Shown here piece after piece: positions 9,751 through 18,408 of a stretch of 64,000 nucleotides of DNA. The DNA comes from an uncultured Lachnospiraceae bacterium (GTDB lineage Bacteria; Bacillota; Clostridia; Lachnospirales; Lachnospiraceae), in the NCBI GenBank assembly GCA_910585075.1, contig CAJUED010000014.1:20937-84936 (forward strand), written 5' to 3'. Made by a program: the position numbers and the translations under genes. The notes below the pieces were generated by a model, which was not told the origin of the DNA, did not search any database, and worked only from the letters and a program-made list of their open reading frames with translations. Positions within the stretch are counted from its first letter, which is position 1, and every line of letters starts with the position of its first letter.

Positions 9751-9779
9751 TTGACATATGAGCTTTTCATGGATATAAT
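9751..9779 (+). promoter_or_regulatory. Sigma-A promoter of the thi operon
   Basis: TTGACA at 9751-9756 and TATAAT at 9774-9779 are both perfect consensus hexamers with the ideal 17-base spacer. Transcription would begin near 9786, about 65 bases before the TPP riboswitch. Confidence 0.9.
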
Positions 9780-9851
9780 TCAATACATTACAAAAGATTC
9801 ATATTTTAACCGATTAGAATCCGTTAAAATTGCATAGAAAATGATATGTGT

Positions 9852-9931
9852 TTGCGAGGGAACTGAACAAGTTGAAAAAGGTTAAGACCTGACCTCTGGA
9901 CCTGTCGGCTAATACCGGCGTAGGGAAGCAA
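9852..9931 (+). ncRNA. TPP riboswitch (THI element)
   Basis: The right half matches the conserved thiamine pyrophosphate aptamer core: an ACCTG element at 9899-9903, the CGG-x-TAAT-x-CCGGCG hairpin and the invariant GTAGGGAA ending near 9927. TTGC at 9852-9855 can pair with GCAA at 9928-9931 as P1, and GAGG/CCTC can form P2. The CTGAGA box is degenerate (TTGAAA), so the left arm is less certain. It stands between a consensus promoter and an intrinsic terminator and precedes thiD-thiE, so ligand-induced termination is the expected mode of control. Confidence 0.87.
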
Positions 9932-9958
9932 TTTCTTACGCCGTGTTTTGCGTTTGAG

Positions 9959-9990
9959 AGAGCTTTCCGTATATCGGGAGCTCTATTTTT
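9959..9990 (+). terminator. Intrinsic terminator of the TPP riboswitch
   Basis: AGAGCT at 9959-9964 pairs with AGCTCT at 9979-9984, with an inner CCG/CGG pairing, followed by A and five T. It lies about 28 bases after the aptamer and about 190 bases before thiD, so it should stop transcription when thiamine pyrophosphate is plentiful. Confidence 0.82.
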
Positions 9991-10177
9991 GTGCGAAAAG
10001 GCATTTTCACAAACGCGTAAGGTGGAATGCAGCTGACAAAGTGGCATATATCCTGCTAAGCGGACAGGGAAAAGAATCTTATCTGCCTGTCCTTGTTGAT
10101 GCGATGCATATAAAAAATGAATTTTTTGTGATACACAGTACAGGAAATTGTTGATGCGAAAAGGAGGAACTTATTTT

Positions 10178-10975
10178 ATGAAGAAAGTTTTGAGCATTGC
10201 AGGCTCTGATTGCAGCGGCGGCGCAGGGATACAGGCGGATTTGAAGACATTTTCCGCTCTGGGCGTTTTTGGAATGAGCGTTATTGTCTCTGTTGTTGCC
10301 GAGAACACAAGCCGGGTCATAGACATTCAGAACATTACGCCCGACATGATTGGGAAGCAGATGGATGCGGTTTTTGAGGACATAGGGGCCGATGCTGTCA
10401 AAATTGGTATGCTGTCCTCGGCGGAATGTATGGAAATAGTGGCCGAAAAAATGAAGCGGTACAGACCGGAAAACATTGTGATTGACCCGGTCATGTATGC
10501 AAAAAACGGCAGTCCCCTTATGGATGTAAGGGCAATCGATACATTGATTAGAAAAATTATCCCTCTGGCGGATGTTTTGACGCCCAATATTCCTGAGGCA
10601 GAAGAAATAACAGACATGAAAATCACATCTTTGAAGGAGATGGAAAGAGCTGCTGACAGAATATGTGCCATGGGGGCTAAAGCAGTGGTGGTGAAGGGCG
10701 GTCATGCTGTGGGAAATGCGGTTGATGTTCTGTTTGACGGAAAAAAGATTTATCATTTCGAGACGGCCAGGATTGATACCAGGAACACACACGGTACAGG
10801 CTGCACTTTTTCCTCGGCAATTGCCTGTGGGCTTGCAAAGGGGATGAGCCTGCCCGAGGCGGTGCGGGAGGCTAAGACTTATGTGACATCTGCAATTGCC
10901 CATTCCCTGTCCATTGGAAAGGGGAACGGCCCTGTTCATCATTTTTATGCATTTACACCTTGCGGTGGTTGGTAA
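10178..10975 (+). CDS. thiD: Hydroxymethylpyrimidine/phosphomethylpyrimidine kinase
   Basis: ThiD phosphorylates hydroxymethylpyrimidine and its monophosphate to supply HMP-PP for thiamine synthesis or salvage. The protein is 265 residues of the ribokinase fold, with the N-terminal SIAGSDCSGGAGIQAD substrate motif, a central VIDPVM element, the anion-hole motif THGTGCTFSSAIA and a GPVHHFY C-terminus typical of the family. AAGGAGG lies about 10 bases before ATG 10178; the open frame reaches further upstream to a TTG but without a ribosome site. It is the first gene after the TPP riboswitch and is followed 56 bases later by thiE. No thiC, thiG or thiM is present nearby, which suggests this operon serves pyrimidine-moiety salvage and the final coupling step. 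Confidence 0.95.
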   Translation: MKKVLSIAGSDCSGGAGIQADLKTFSALGVFGMSVIVSVVAENTSRVIDIQNITPDMIGKQMDAVFEDIGADAVKIGMLSSAECMEIVAEKMKRYRPENIVIDPVMYAKNGSPLMDVRAIDTLIRKIIPLADVLTPNIPEAEEITDMKITSLKEMERAADRICAMGAKAVVVKGGHAVGNAVDVLFDGKKIYHFETARIDTRNTHGTGCTFSSAIACGLAKGMSLPEAVREAKTYVTSAIAHSLSIGKGNGPVHHFYAFTPCGGW

Positions 10976-11031
10976 GTCTGTGCAGGCATGACTTGGAATG
11001 TGGACTATAGGAAAGAAAAGGAGACAGAAAA

Positions 11032-11679
11032 ATGACATATGACTATTCTATTTATCTGGTTACGGACAGGAAATGCATGAGCACCAAAACCTTGCAGGAA
11101 GCGGTGGAACAGGCGGTTTTAGGCGGATGCACAATGGTGCAGCTGCGTGAAAACCGGATTTCTTCGCTGGATTTTTACAATCTGGCAAAGGAGATAAAGC
11201 AGGTGACGGACAGGTATAAAGTACCGTTGGTGATAAACAACAGAATCGATATAGCCCAGGCGGTTGATGCGGCCGGGGTACATATTGGGCAGCGAGATAT
11301 ACCGGCCCTGGCCGCAAGAAAGATTGTTGGCCGGGATAAAATCATAGGTGTGTCGGCCTCGTCTTTGCAGGAAGCATTGCAGGCGGAGGCTGACGGGGCC
11401 GATTACCTGGGAGTGGGGGCTATGTTTCCCACCAGGACCAAGAAGGATGCAAAGCTTGTGTCAATGAGGGAACTATGCGCAATCAGACAGGCGGTTAAAA
11501 TCCCCATTGTTGTAATCGGAGGAATTAATAGCGAAAATGGGGCGGAATTTGCAAAATTGGGGGTGGACGGCCTGGCGGTGGTCTCAGCCATCATTGCCCA
11601 GCCGGATATCCGCAAGGCAGCGGCGGAGCTAAAAAGGGCTTTTAAGACAATTTGTGCCGGAGCGTCACAAATTATTTGA
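11032..11679 (+). CDS. thiE: Thiamine phosphate synthase
   Basis: ThiE joins HMP-PP to the thiazole phosphate to give thiamine monophosphate in the cytoplasm. The 215-residue protein shows the TIM-barrel family landmarks: YLVTDR at the start, VQLRE near residue 36-40, LVINNRIDIAQ, GVHIGQRD, the GVSASS phosphate loop, DYLGVGAMFPT and the VVIGGI glycine motif. One oddity is Asn41 in LREN, where the family usually has Lys (LREK), a residue that contacts pyrophosphate. A short extension after AFKT is probably disordered. AAGGAG precedes the ATG. It is co-transcribed with thiD under riboswitch control. Confidence 0.94.
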   Translation: MTYDYSIYLVTDRKCMSTKTLQEAVEQAVLGGCTMVQLRENRISSLDFYNLAKEIKQVTDRYKVPLVINNRIDIAQAVDAAGVHIGQRDIPALAARKIVGRDKIIGVSASSLQEALQAEADGADYLGVGAMFPTRTKKDAKLVSMRELCAIRQAVKIPIVVIGGINSENGAEFAKLGVDGLAVVSAIIAQPDIRKAAAELKRAFKTICAGASQII

Positions 11680-11773
11680 TAGCAGCGCAAACTTAAGTTG
11701 CAACAGAGCTGAAATTTGCGGTAAAGCGAAGTTTTACATTGCCCCGTTGCGTAAACGCTCCGGAATGAGGATT

Positions 11774-13441
11774 TTAATGGATTTCCAGTTCATATTGATG
11801 TGGATAGTAATTTTGCAGTTCGTCTTCGTCCAGTTTTTTTCCCACATAGGTCTGAAACCATTCCTCATAGTTTGGATTATTCCAAATTGTGTCGTCTTCA
11901 AAGACAACCTGTTTTAGACAAAGCAGCGAATATGCAACCTGATTTGCGCTGTCATTTTCAACACTTGGCTGGCCTTCCGTTATTTCATTGGCATATAATT
12001 CGTCATAGGAATCATCATACAATGACCAGCCGCCAGGATAACTTTCCGTTTGACCAGGTAAAATGTTTTTTCTTGACCAGACAATATTTTCATAACTGCT
12101 TTCCGCACTGCTGTCAAGAAAGTTCCAGTGCAGCTTTAGCGGCGCTCCATTTTCGTTATAGGCTGACATACAATATTCCGTTTCAACAATGGATTTATTC
12201 GTATGGTTGGTCAGTATGTCGTGAATATATGGACTTCCATTTTCATAGTAAAGGATATCTGCGCTTTCATGGATAATCGATATGGATTTGTTTTCTTCCT
12301 GTTCGGTGCTGTTTTCATGCATCAGGGGTTGTTTTGCCAGCTCCATTCTTTTTTGCGGGAGTGTGGGCAGGGACGGACGGGCGGCATAGGCACCCAGGAT
12401 AAATCCGCTGAAAGACAGTAGAAACGCTGTAACAAGTGAAATTATGGCGACGGACTTTTTCTTTCTCCTGAAATTCATGATTGCACCAAGCCTTTCTTTT
12501 AACTGTGCCGCACCTTCCGTCAAAGTAACGGAGCCAAAAGGTCTTTTGTGGAAATAATCCGACTTTAAAAAGGAAAGCAGCATATCTCCATATTCCCGCC
12601 TTGCCTTGTCGTCAAGGGCAGATATAACTTTTTCATCACAGGATAATTCACAGCATTTGTTCACCTCCTTTTCCAGCTGGTACACAAAAGGATTGAACCA
12701 ATGGACGCAGACAACAATCTGTATCAGCCATTTGTAAAAAATATCTTTACGTTTATAGTGGGTCAACTCATGCATAAAGATATAAGTTAACTCTTTGTCC
12801 TCCAATTCCAAAGCAGGCAACATAATGCCCGGACGAAAGAAACCAATCATCATGGGTGAACCAATCGCCTCATTATGATATAGCATGACGTTTGCTTTAT
12901 CCAATAAACTGGCGCTCAGAGTATTGCGGCGTCTGACGTGCAGCTGACTTTCACAATCAAAAAGCAGGCTCAGGACTTTCTCATCGGATATTTCAGTATT
13001 CGTTGCTTTTATATACCGGATAAAGCTATTGTAAAGGGTTATTTTACGAGTAAAAAGAGCAAGTGCAGGCGCCGCCCAGAGTAGGAAAAGAACCGTATAT
13101 ATATGAAACGGATTGTGAGTGGAGGCGGATGTCGTTACCTGTTTATTTTCCTGTATCTGTCCGCTTGCATTGATATCCTCATTTATGGTAACAGGCATAT
13201 TGAAACCAGCGGAATAATGGCCTGCTGCCGTCAGTGTACCTGATTTTTCAAACAGGGTTCCAATAATCGAAACATCAGGTGTAACAGGGAGCAGGAATCG
13301 CACCGCTACGATTATCCAAATATAGTACTGCCAGCATTTGCTGAACTTATCTCCGTAAATTTTTTTCAAACACCAAATAAGCAACAATAACAGCGTACCG
13401 GAAAGGGAGAGGGACAGTAATATCTTCAAAAACTCATTCAT
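11774..13441 (-). CDS. BlaR1/MecR1-like M56 membrane metallopeptidase with non-PBP sensor domain
   Basis: The 555-residue protein begins with several membrane helices and contains the zinc motif HELTHYKRKD (HExxH) at about residue 224 followed by VHWFNPFVY, typical of peptidase family M56. In BlaR1, beta-lactam binding outside activates this protease to remove the BlaI repressor. Here the region after the last helix (from about residue 365) lacks the SxxK, SxN and KTG motifs of a penicillin-binding sensor; it is instead a roughly 190-residue soluble domain resembling small secreted beta-sandwich domains. The signal is therefore probably not a beta-lactam. No BlaI-type repressor gene is adjacent. 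A well-formed promoter with repeated boxes lies just upstream. Confidence 0.82.
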   Translation of the reverse strand: MNEFLKILLSLSLSGTLLLLLIWCLKKIYGDKFSKCWQYYIWIIVAVRFLLPVTPDVSIIGTLFEKSGTLTAAGHYSAGFNMPVTINEDINASGQIQENKQVTTSASTHNPFHIYTVLFLLWAAPALALFTRKITLYNSFIRYIKATNTEISDEKVLSLLFDCESQLHVRRRNTLSASLLDKANVMLYHNEAIGSPMMIGFFRPGIMLPALELEDKELTYIFMHELTHYKRKDIFYKWLIQIVVCVHWFNPFVYQLEKEVNKCCELSCDEKVISALDDKARREYGDMLLSFLKSDYFHKRPFGSVTLTEGAAQLKERLGAIMNFRRKKKSVAIISLVTAFLLSFSGFILGAYAARPSLPTLPQKRMELAKQPLMHENSTEQEENKSISIIHESADILYYENGSPYIHDILTNHTNKSIVETEYCMSAYNENGAPLKLHWNFLDSSAESSYENIVWSRKNILPGQTESYPGGWSLYDDSYDELYANEITEGQPSVENDSANQVAYSLLCLKQVVFEDDTIWNNPNYEEWFQTYVGKKLDEDELQNYYPHQYELEIH

Positions 13442-13466
13442 TCTATTTTCCCCAAAACTTTATCTC

Positions 13467-13517
13467 AACATTATGTAGGTTTGTGCTTATATTAACATGA
13501 CGTAGGTGATTGCGCAA
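13467..13517 (-). promoter_or_regulatory. Promoter with two operator-like repeats upstream of the M56 peptidase gene
   Basis: Reading on the minus strand, TTGCGC (13517-13512) and TAATAT (13494-13489) are separated by 17 bases. Two near-identical 13-base boxes, CCTACGTCATGTT (13506-13494) in the spacer and CCTACATAATGTT (13479-13467) after the -10, are 27 bases apart. The second contains the palindrome ACAT-A-ATGT, similar in kind to BlaI/MecI operators. Their position would block RNA polymerase, so repression by a BlaI-family protein encoded elsewhere is the natural inference. Confidence 0.65.
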
Positions 13518-13728
13518 TACCCGGAATGAAATTTTTAGAATGTAATTCTTAGAGGCTGTAGAAATATAGTAGATATAAGATATATGAATATCTAGCTTTT
13601 GGAAAGGTAATGTCATGTATGCAGTTTTCTCAAAGCGACGGCCTCTATGTACACAAAATAGCCTGTTCTTATGCAGGACAGTGTCTGAAATATTATTTTT
13701 CTATCAGTCCTTTTGAGAAAAGAAAGCA

Positions 13729-15063
13729 TTATGGAAAAATAATGGGGGACTGTTTTATTTCATTGACAAAAGGCTTCCCTCTGTATGGAGAGGCAACGGA
13801 TTCATAGACAGAGGCGCAGAAAAAGTCCTGCCTAAGTAACTCGTAAGCATCCTTGTCCAAAAGAAAACGGGCGTCCGCCGGTTTGGAGAGAAGCGGAATT
13901 TCACTGTTTTTCTTTATAAGGTTCAGAAGGGGAGCTCCGCCGGTGCGAAAACCCAGAAGCCTTGCATAGGGGACAAAAAAGCCTTTCCGCTGCGGAGTCG
14001 GACAGTGCTGGCTTAATAAATTGCCTTGTGTATCAGGGCAGTGTTCGTTCAATAAACTATCTTGCACGGCAGGACAGCGCTTGATATTTAGCAGAATATG
14101 CATCAGCACCCGGCTAATATGGGAGTAAGTGATATCTTTTGACTTTAACAGGGCGCAGAATCCGGTAAAATCAGTGAAATGCGGGATGCTTTTGCAGATT
14201 TTATCGGATAAATCCTTACTACAGTCCGAATAATCGGCAAATCCTTTTTCCTGCTCGGACAAAAGCTTGTAATGGAGCAGAGTAGAAAAATGATTTTCGG
14301 TTATGGGAGAAGTGAGAAGGTCGTTTTGAGCAAGAATATCATAAACCTTTTCCGGGACATGCTCCCGGATGATTTCGGAGACGGCGTCCGGCGGGAAAAC
14401 GCTCAAAGCTCTGCGGATGGCGGAAGCGGAAAGAAAAGGCGTATTTCTTAAAACAGCAGAATCATGGTATCCGCTGCCCTGTCGTTTTAAGGTGAAAGGC
14501 ATTATGGAGCTGTGGATAGTATAAAGTGCTTTGCAGTATTCCAGCCCTAAAATATTGTTGGGTGATGAAAAAAGTTCATGGATATTGGATAAAACAGAAC
14601 CGGAACTTGTAAGCAGCTCAGACACTGCCTTTTCCATGGCAGCCGGATAAGGGCAGCCGGATTTTAGATGTTCATTTAAGCGGGCATGAACCAGAGAGGA
14701 ATTTGTGGTCAGCAGGTGAGCGCAGTCCGTGATAGCGGAAAGCTCTCCGAATTCACTGCCAAAGGAAAGAACGTCAACTGCGTGCAGCTGCTCTAACAGG
14801 GTAACGGCTCCTCCGGCAAAAAATTCCGCGCTGGAAAGGGCATAACAGGCAGGAAGCTCAATCACCACATCTGCGCCGCAGCTAAGAGCCATCTGGGTGC
14901 GGATATATTTGTTGCAAAAAGCAGGGGCACCCCGCTGAACAAAATCGCCGCTCATAACAACTAAAATAAAATCCGCTCCGGTGCGGCGGCGGGTTTCTTC
15001 AATCTGATACAGGTGGCCGTTATGAAAAGGGTTGTATTCGGCAATGATGGCTGCGGTTTTCAT
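13729..15063 (-). CDS. tmcAL: tRNA(Met) cytidine acetate ligase
   Basis: The enzyme activates acetate with ATP and acetylates the wobble cytidine 34 of elongator tRNA-Met, a modification that secures AUG decoding. The 444-residue protein has the nucleotidyltransferase start IIAEYNPFHNGHLYQI with the HxGH signature (HNGH), followed by VVMSGDFVQRG and a GADVVIELP motif, all typical of the TmcAL (former YlbM) family. A serine- and cysteine-rich stretch with repeated QHCP/EHCP motifs near residue 345-360 looks like a lineage-specific insert. The gene is monocistronic on the minus strand, and its 3' end lies about 290 bases upstream of the M56 gene's start. Confidence 0.92.
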   Translation of the reverse strand: MKTAAIIAEYNPFHNGHLYQIEETRRRTGADFILVVMSGDFVQRGAPAFCNKYIRTQMALSCGADVVIELPACYALSSAEFFAGGAVTLLEQLHAVDVLSFGSEFGELSAITDCAHLLTTNSSLVHARLNEHLKSGCPYPAAMEKAVSELLTSSGSVLSNIHELFSSPNNILGLEYCKALYTIHSSIMPFTLKRQGSGYHDSAVLRNTPFLSASAIRRALSVFPPDAVSEIIREHVPEKVYDILAQNDLLTSPITENHFSTLLHYKLLSEQEKGFADYSDCSKDLSDKICKSIPHFTDFTGFCALLKSKDITYSHISRVLMHILLNIKRCPAVQDSLLNEHCPDTQGNLLSQHCPTPQRKGFFVPYARLLGFRTGGAPLLNLIKKNSEIPLLSKPADARFLLDKDAYELLRQDFFCASVYESVASPYRGKPFVNEIKQSPIIFP

Positions 15064-15169
15064 GTATTTGTCCTCGTAATATCACGGAAAAAGCTTTGAT
15101 TTTCCCAAATTTGAAGTATGCGTTCGATTGGCTGTTACAATTTCATTCCGTATCGGACGATAGTCTGTC

Positions 15170-15583
15170 TTACAAAACCATAACTAAAGTCCCCACTCCG
15201 ATCAGCACACAGCCCACAAATGATTTTACTGTAAATTCTTCATGTAAAAATACAAATGCTAATATCAGTGTTAAAACAACACTCAGCTTGTCGATTGGTA
15301 CAACTTTGGAAGCATCACCCATCTGTAATGCCTTATAATAACATAACCATGAAGCGCCTGTTGCAATACCTGATAAAATCAGGAAAAGCCAGCTCCTTTT
15401 GCTTATCTGCGTCAAACCGCCTTGGGCGTGGGTAAGAAAAACCATTCCCCAGGCCATGATAACGACAACCACTGTCCTTATTGCCGTTGCAAGATTTGAA
15501 TTTACCCCATCTATACCAATTTTTGCCAGTATAGACGTAAGCGCCGCAAACACCGCAGACAGCACAGCAAATATAAACCACAT
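15170..15583 (-). CDS. EamA/DMT-family small membrane transporter
   Basis: The 137-residue product has about four to five hydrophobic helices and the sequence signature of half-size EamA proteins, including LTSILAKIGI near the start, SWLCYYKALQMGDASKVVPIDKLSVVL in the middle (a conserved metabolite-transporter stretch) and a helix-rich end. Such single-repeat proteins work as dimers to move small metabolites or drugs. I chose ATG 15583 because AAGGGG precedes it; the longer frame upstream encodes a polar, non-membrane leader that is unlikely to be translated. The substrate is unknown. Confidence 0.82.
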   Translation of the reverse strand: MWFIFAVLSAVFAALTSILAKIGIDGVNSNLATAIRTVVVVIMAWGMVFLTHAQGGLTQISKRSWLFLILSGIATGASWLCYYKALQMGDASKVVPIDKLSVVLTLILAFVFLHEEFTVKSFVGCVLIGVGTLVMVL

Positions 15584-15770
15584 ATTCTTATACCCCTTGC
15601 TTTCTTTCTTATATAAACTTGTATGTCCTTTAGCATACCATATTTTTATACCACATTTTTCTTCGGATTGCCATATGAAAAGCGCTTCGAACACTCAAAC
15701 GGGTGGAGGAATAGAAAAATTGATACAGATATGATAAAATATTTGAAAACGAAGGCAAGGGGATTTTGTT

Positions 15771-16649
15771 ATGGCATTTACTTTACAGATAAAACAGAAA
15801 AAATTATTCGGCAAGACAGTTCTTGATATTCCGTCACTTGCCCGTGCGTGCGGCTTTTCCTATGGCTCCATAAACGATTTTTACATTCTTCAGGAAGATG
15901 AGCAGGACAAGGGGACGGCTGTATTCTATCATCCTGAACACATAGGACGGGGGATTTTCTTTGACGGCAGCAAAGCCGGGGAAGGATACTATGAGATAAG
16001 CTATAATATCCCCACAACCAAAGCGGAGATTAGGGATTTTGTCAGACTTGCAGGGGAGATGGAGCGCCGTCTTGGAAAGGTGGAGATGTACTGTGTGGAA
16101 GAAGAAAGGACTTTTACAGGCAGGGAGCTGGAGCAGGGAATTGAGGATTTTTCCGCATTCAGCCTGAAAACCCTGCATCAGTTTTGCGGAAATAAGGAAT
16201 ATAAGAGCTATATACTGACCCTGGCCAGATGGCCCTATACGCTGACCGGGGATAAGGTGGCCGCCTGGGAGACATGTATGGATCTTTCAGACTTTGAAAA
16301 GACCCTGCACGAACTGCAGGCACGGGATGTCTATTATGCAAAGCCGAGCCTTTTTCAGAAAAACGATACAAAAGAGATTGGCGCTTTTTATGCGCTGACA
16401 GAAGAATGTGAAAGTGTTTTTCCAATCCATGCTGATGGCTTCCTGAATTTTGGCGAGCTTAAGGTGACGGAAGGATTCGTCCGGTTTGTGCTTTACAGTG
16501 AGCAGCGTATGATGGAGGGATTGTTCCCTTATGAGCGCTTTATTGAGGAGATGCAGGGACGTGGCGTCCGGCAGTTTGATGGGGATCATATATTGATTCC
16601 GCCCATGACGAAGGCGGAGCTGGAGCAGTTGGCAGAGAAATTGCGCTGA
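15771..16649 (+). CDS. DUF4299-like protein of unknown function
   Basis: The 292-residue soluble protein has no signal peptide or membrane helix. Its N-terminus (FTLQIKQKKLFGKTVLDI) and overall length recall the DUF4299 family of Firmicutes, an assignment made from memory and not certain. It is rich in aromatic and acidic residues and ends in a predicted helix. AAGGGG lies before the ATG. It is the first of four plus-strand genes of unknown function that continue to 20707, the next starting 110 bases later. No enzymatic motif was recognised. Confidence 0.62.
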   Translation: MAFTLQIKQKKLFGKTVLDIPSLARACGFSYGSINDFYILQEDEQDKGTAVFYHPEHIGRGIFFDGSKAGEGYYEISYNIPTTKAEIRDFVRLAGEMERRLGKVEMYCVEEERTFTGRELEQGIEDFSAFSLKTLHQFCGNKEYKSYILTLARWPYTLTGDKVAAWETCMDLSDFEKTLHELQARDVYYAKPSLFQKNDTKEIGAFYALTEECESVFPIHADGFLNFGELKVTEGFVRFVLYSEQRMMEGLFPYERFIEEMQGRGVRQFDGDHILIPPMTKAELEQLAEKLR

Positions 16650-16759
16650 AAGGGGAGCATGTGGAAAGACTATATGAAAAGACATTTCCGGTGTATGAAA
16701 AAGGGAGAGACTGCAGGGAGTATGCTTGACTTAGCAGGAAGGGGAAACGGGGAAGGCAG

Positions 16760-18349
16760 ATGGTAAAAGGAAATTATATTTTTTTAAAAATAATCATCGG
16801 GCTCTGCCTGCTGTCGCTGACCGGTTGTAAGGCCAGGGCGCCCAAAGCAGAGCAGATTCAGGCCGAGGCGGCTGTGTCTGATGAAGGAACAGACAGCGCG
16901 GAACATATATCGGATAATCTGACAGACAGCTCAGATAGTCTGTCGAGCGCATCGGAGAAGGATTCGGGCGGAAATCTGCTGCAGAAGGATGGTCGAAGCG
17001 ATGAGGAAGACGCTAAGGAAGACGGCCGGAGCAATAAATATGCTGTTCAAGAAAGTGGTCAAAACAGCGAAGAAGATGTCCAGGAAGATAAGCAAAGTAA
17101 TGGAGAAGCAGCTTCGGAAGGAACATTTCAAATCCCCGCCCTGCCGGTGAGGGGCAGCGGGATTATGGACTTCGTGCCGGAGGGCTGGACTCTGTGGGAT
17201 AGCGTTGAACTGGATTTCAATGAAGATACGATTCCGGATTATGTGGGCGTACTGGATACAACCCTGCAGGGGATAGAGGAGGACAGTGTATTTGGCGTTG
17301 CGGCGCCACGCATTTTGTTTGCCATTGCCAGCGATGGGGCAGGCCGGTACCGACTGGATTTTCAGGATATCAATCTGATACGCACCCGAGGGGAAGGCGG
17401 CGTCTTTGGAGACCCCTATGAGCCGCTGACAGCGGAGGGAACCTCTTTTACCACCCATGCCTATGGAGGAAGCGCATGGAGATGGGTGGAAAGTGATACC
17501 TACACCTATAAGGCGGGTGAATGGTACGAAACTCTGTGGGAGAGCACTTACGGATACGGAGATTTCACCACATCCTATGAAAAGAACGACTGGGAGAGCG
17601 GCATCGGAATACGTAAAAAGCGAAGTGATGATTTTGACGACATGGAAAAATACTGGGATTCGGAGGATGCATGGGAGGAAAAATTTGATGTGGAATACGA
17701 GGTTTCTCTTGATGAACCGCCTACCCTTTATCAGGCGGGAATGAGATGGTGGCTTGCACCGGAGCGCGTGGAGGCCTGGAGCGTGGATTCTATCGTATTT
17801 TCAGAGGGCGTAACGCTTTCGGAGGAACAGGTGAAGCTGCCGGAGGAGATGTCTCTTGCAGACTACTGTGACGAGGATTGTGTGCTTTACACATTTCAGG
17901 ACAAGGACAGTTCTTTGCATTATCTTGCCATGTACTGTTTTCAGGACAGAAAGCTGATTGTGCTGGCGGAATCGGATACATCCATGGAGGACTCCCGAAT
18001 TTATAAAGGAAAGGTCTATTATTCTACCGGAATTGTGGAAAAAGTCGCTTACAAGCAGGACGAGGGTGGACAGGAGCAGGTGAAGGAGGAAGATGACACC
18101 GTAGGAATTAGCCTGAACCGAATGAATTTGGACGGAAGCGGTAAGGAAAGTATCTTTACCTGGCGATATCCGGGCCTGGAACAGGAAATTTTGGAGAGCC
18201 GCTTACCTTATCTGTCGTTGATTTATGAGATAAGCGGGGATGAGATTATTGCCGAGGTGTACGTGGGAAACGAATCACATCCGGTCTGCCGGATGAACTG
18301 CGACGGAACAGAACTTAAATGGATAGGACAGATACCGGCCGCATCATAA
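16760..18349 (+). CDS. Predicted surface lipoprotein with FG-GAP-like and DUF5050-like motifs
   Basis: The 529-residue protein has a lipoprotein signal (LSLTGC, Cys near 23), a low-complexity Ser/Asp/Glu/Gly linker to about residue 120, and a folded part. The latter contains LDFNEDTIPDYVGVLD, resembling calcium-binding FG-GAP or VCBS-type loops, and two stretches near the end (NRMNLDGSGKES and CRMNCDGTELK) resembling the repeats of DUF5050 propeller-like domains. Anchoring on the outer face of the membrane is well supported. The function is unknown. A GGGGAAGG-type ribosome site precedes the ATG, and the next gene starts 60 bases after the stop. Confidence 0.68.
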   Translation: MVKGNYIFLKIIIGLCLLSLTGCKARAPKAEQIQAEAAVSDEGTDSAEHISDNLTDSSDSLSSASEKDSGGNLLQKDGRSDEEDAKEDGRSNKYAVQESGQNSEEDVQEDKQSNGEAASEGTFQIPALPVRGSGIMDFVPEGWTLWDSVELDFNEDTIPDYVGVLDTTLQGIEEDSVFGVAAPRILFAIASDGAGRYRLDFQDINLIRTRGEGGVFGDPYEPLTAEGTSFTTHAYGGSAWRWVESDTYTYKAGEWYETLWESTYGYGDFTTSYEKNDWESGIGIRKKRSDDFDDMEKYWDSEDAWEEKFDVEYEVSLDEPPTLYQAGMRWWLAPERVEAWSVDSIVFSEGVTLSEEQVKLPEEMSLADYCDEDCVLYTFQDKDSSLHYLAMYCFQDRKLIVLAESDTSMEDSRIYKGKVYYSTGIVEKVAYKQDEGGQEQVKEEDDTVGISLNRMNLDGSGKESIFTWRYPGLEQEILESRLPYLSLIYEISGDEIIAEVYVGNESHPVCRMNCDGTELKWIGQIPAAS

Positions 18350-18408
18350 AGAAATAAAGCGTGGATTCGGAGCTTCGAATTAAAAATAGAACAAGGCAGG
18401 TGCGGAAC

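Noticed and set aside
10079..11038. Long minus-strand open frame of 319 codons opposite thiD
   Set aside because: It mirrors thiD, which has clear family motifs; the antisense product is Cys/His-rich and without any recognisable domain.
13442..13728. BlaI repressor gene next to the M56 peptidase
   Set aside because: No frame in this spacer encodes a winged-helix protein; only the promoter and repeats are present.
13610..13807. Short plus-strand open frame of 65 codons
   Set aside because: Its ribosome site is too close to the ATG, its product matches nothing, and it runs antisense into the end of tmcAL.
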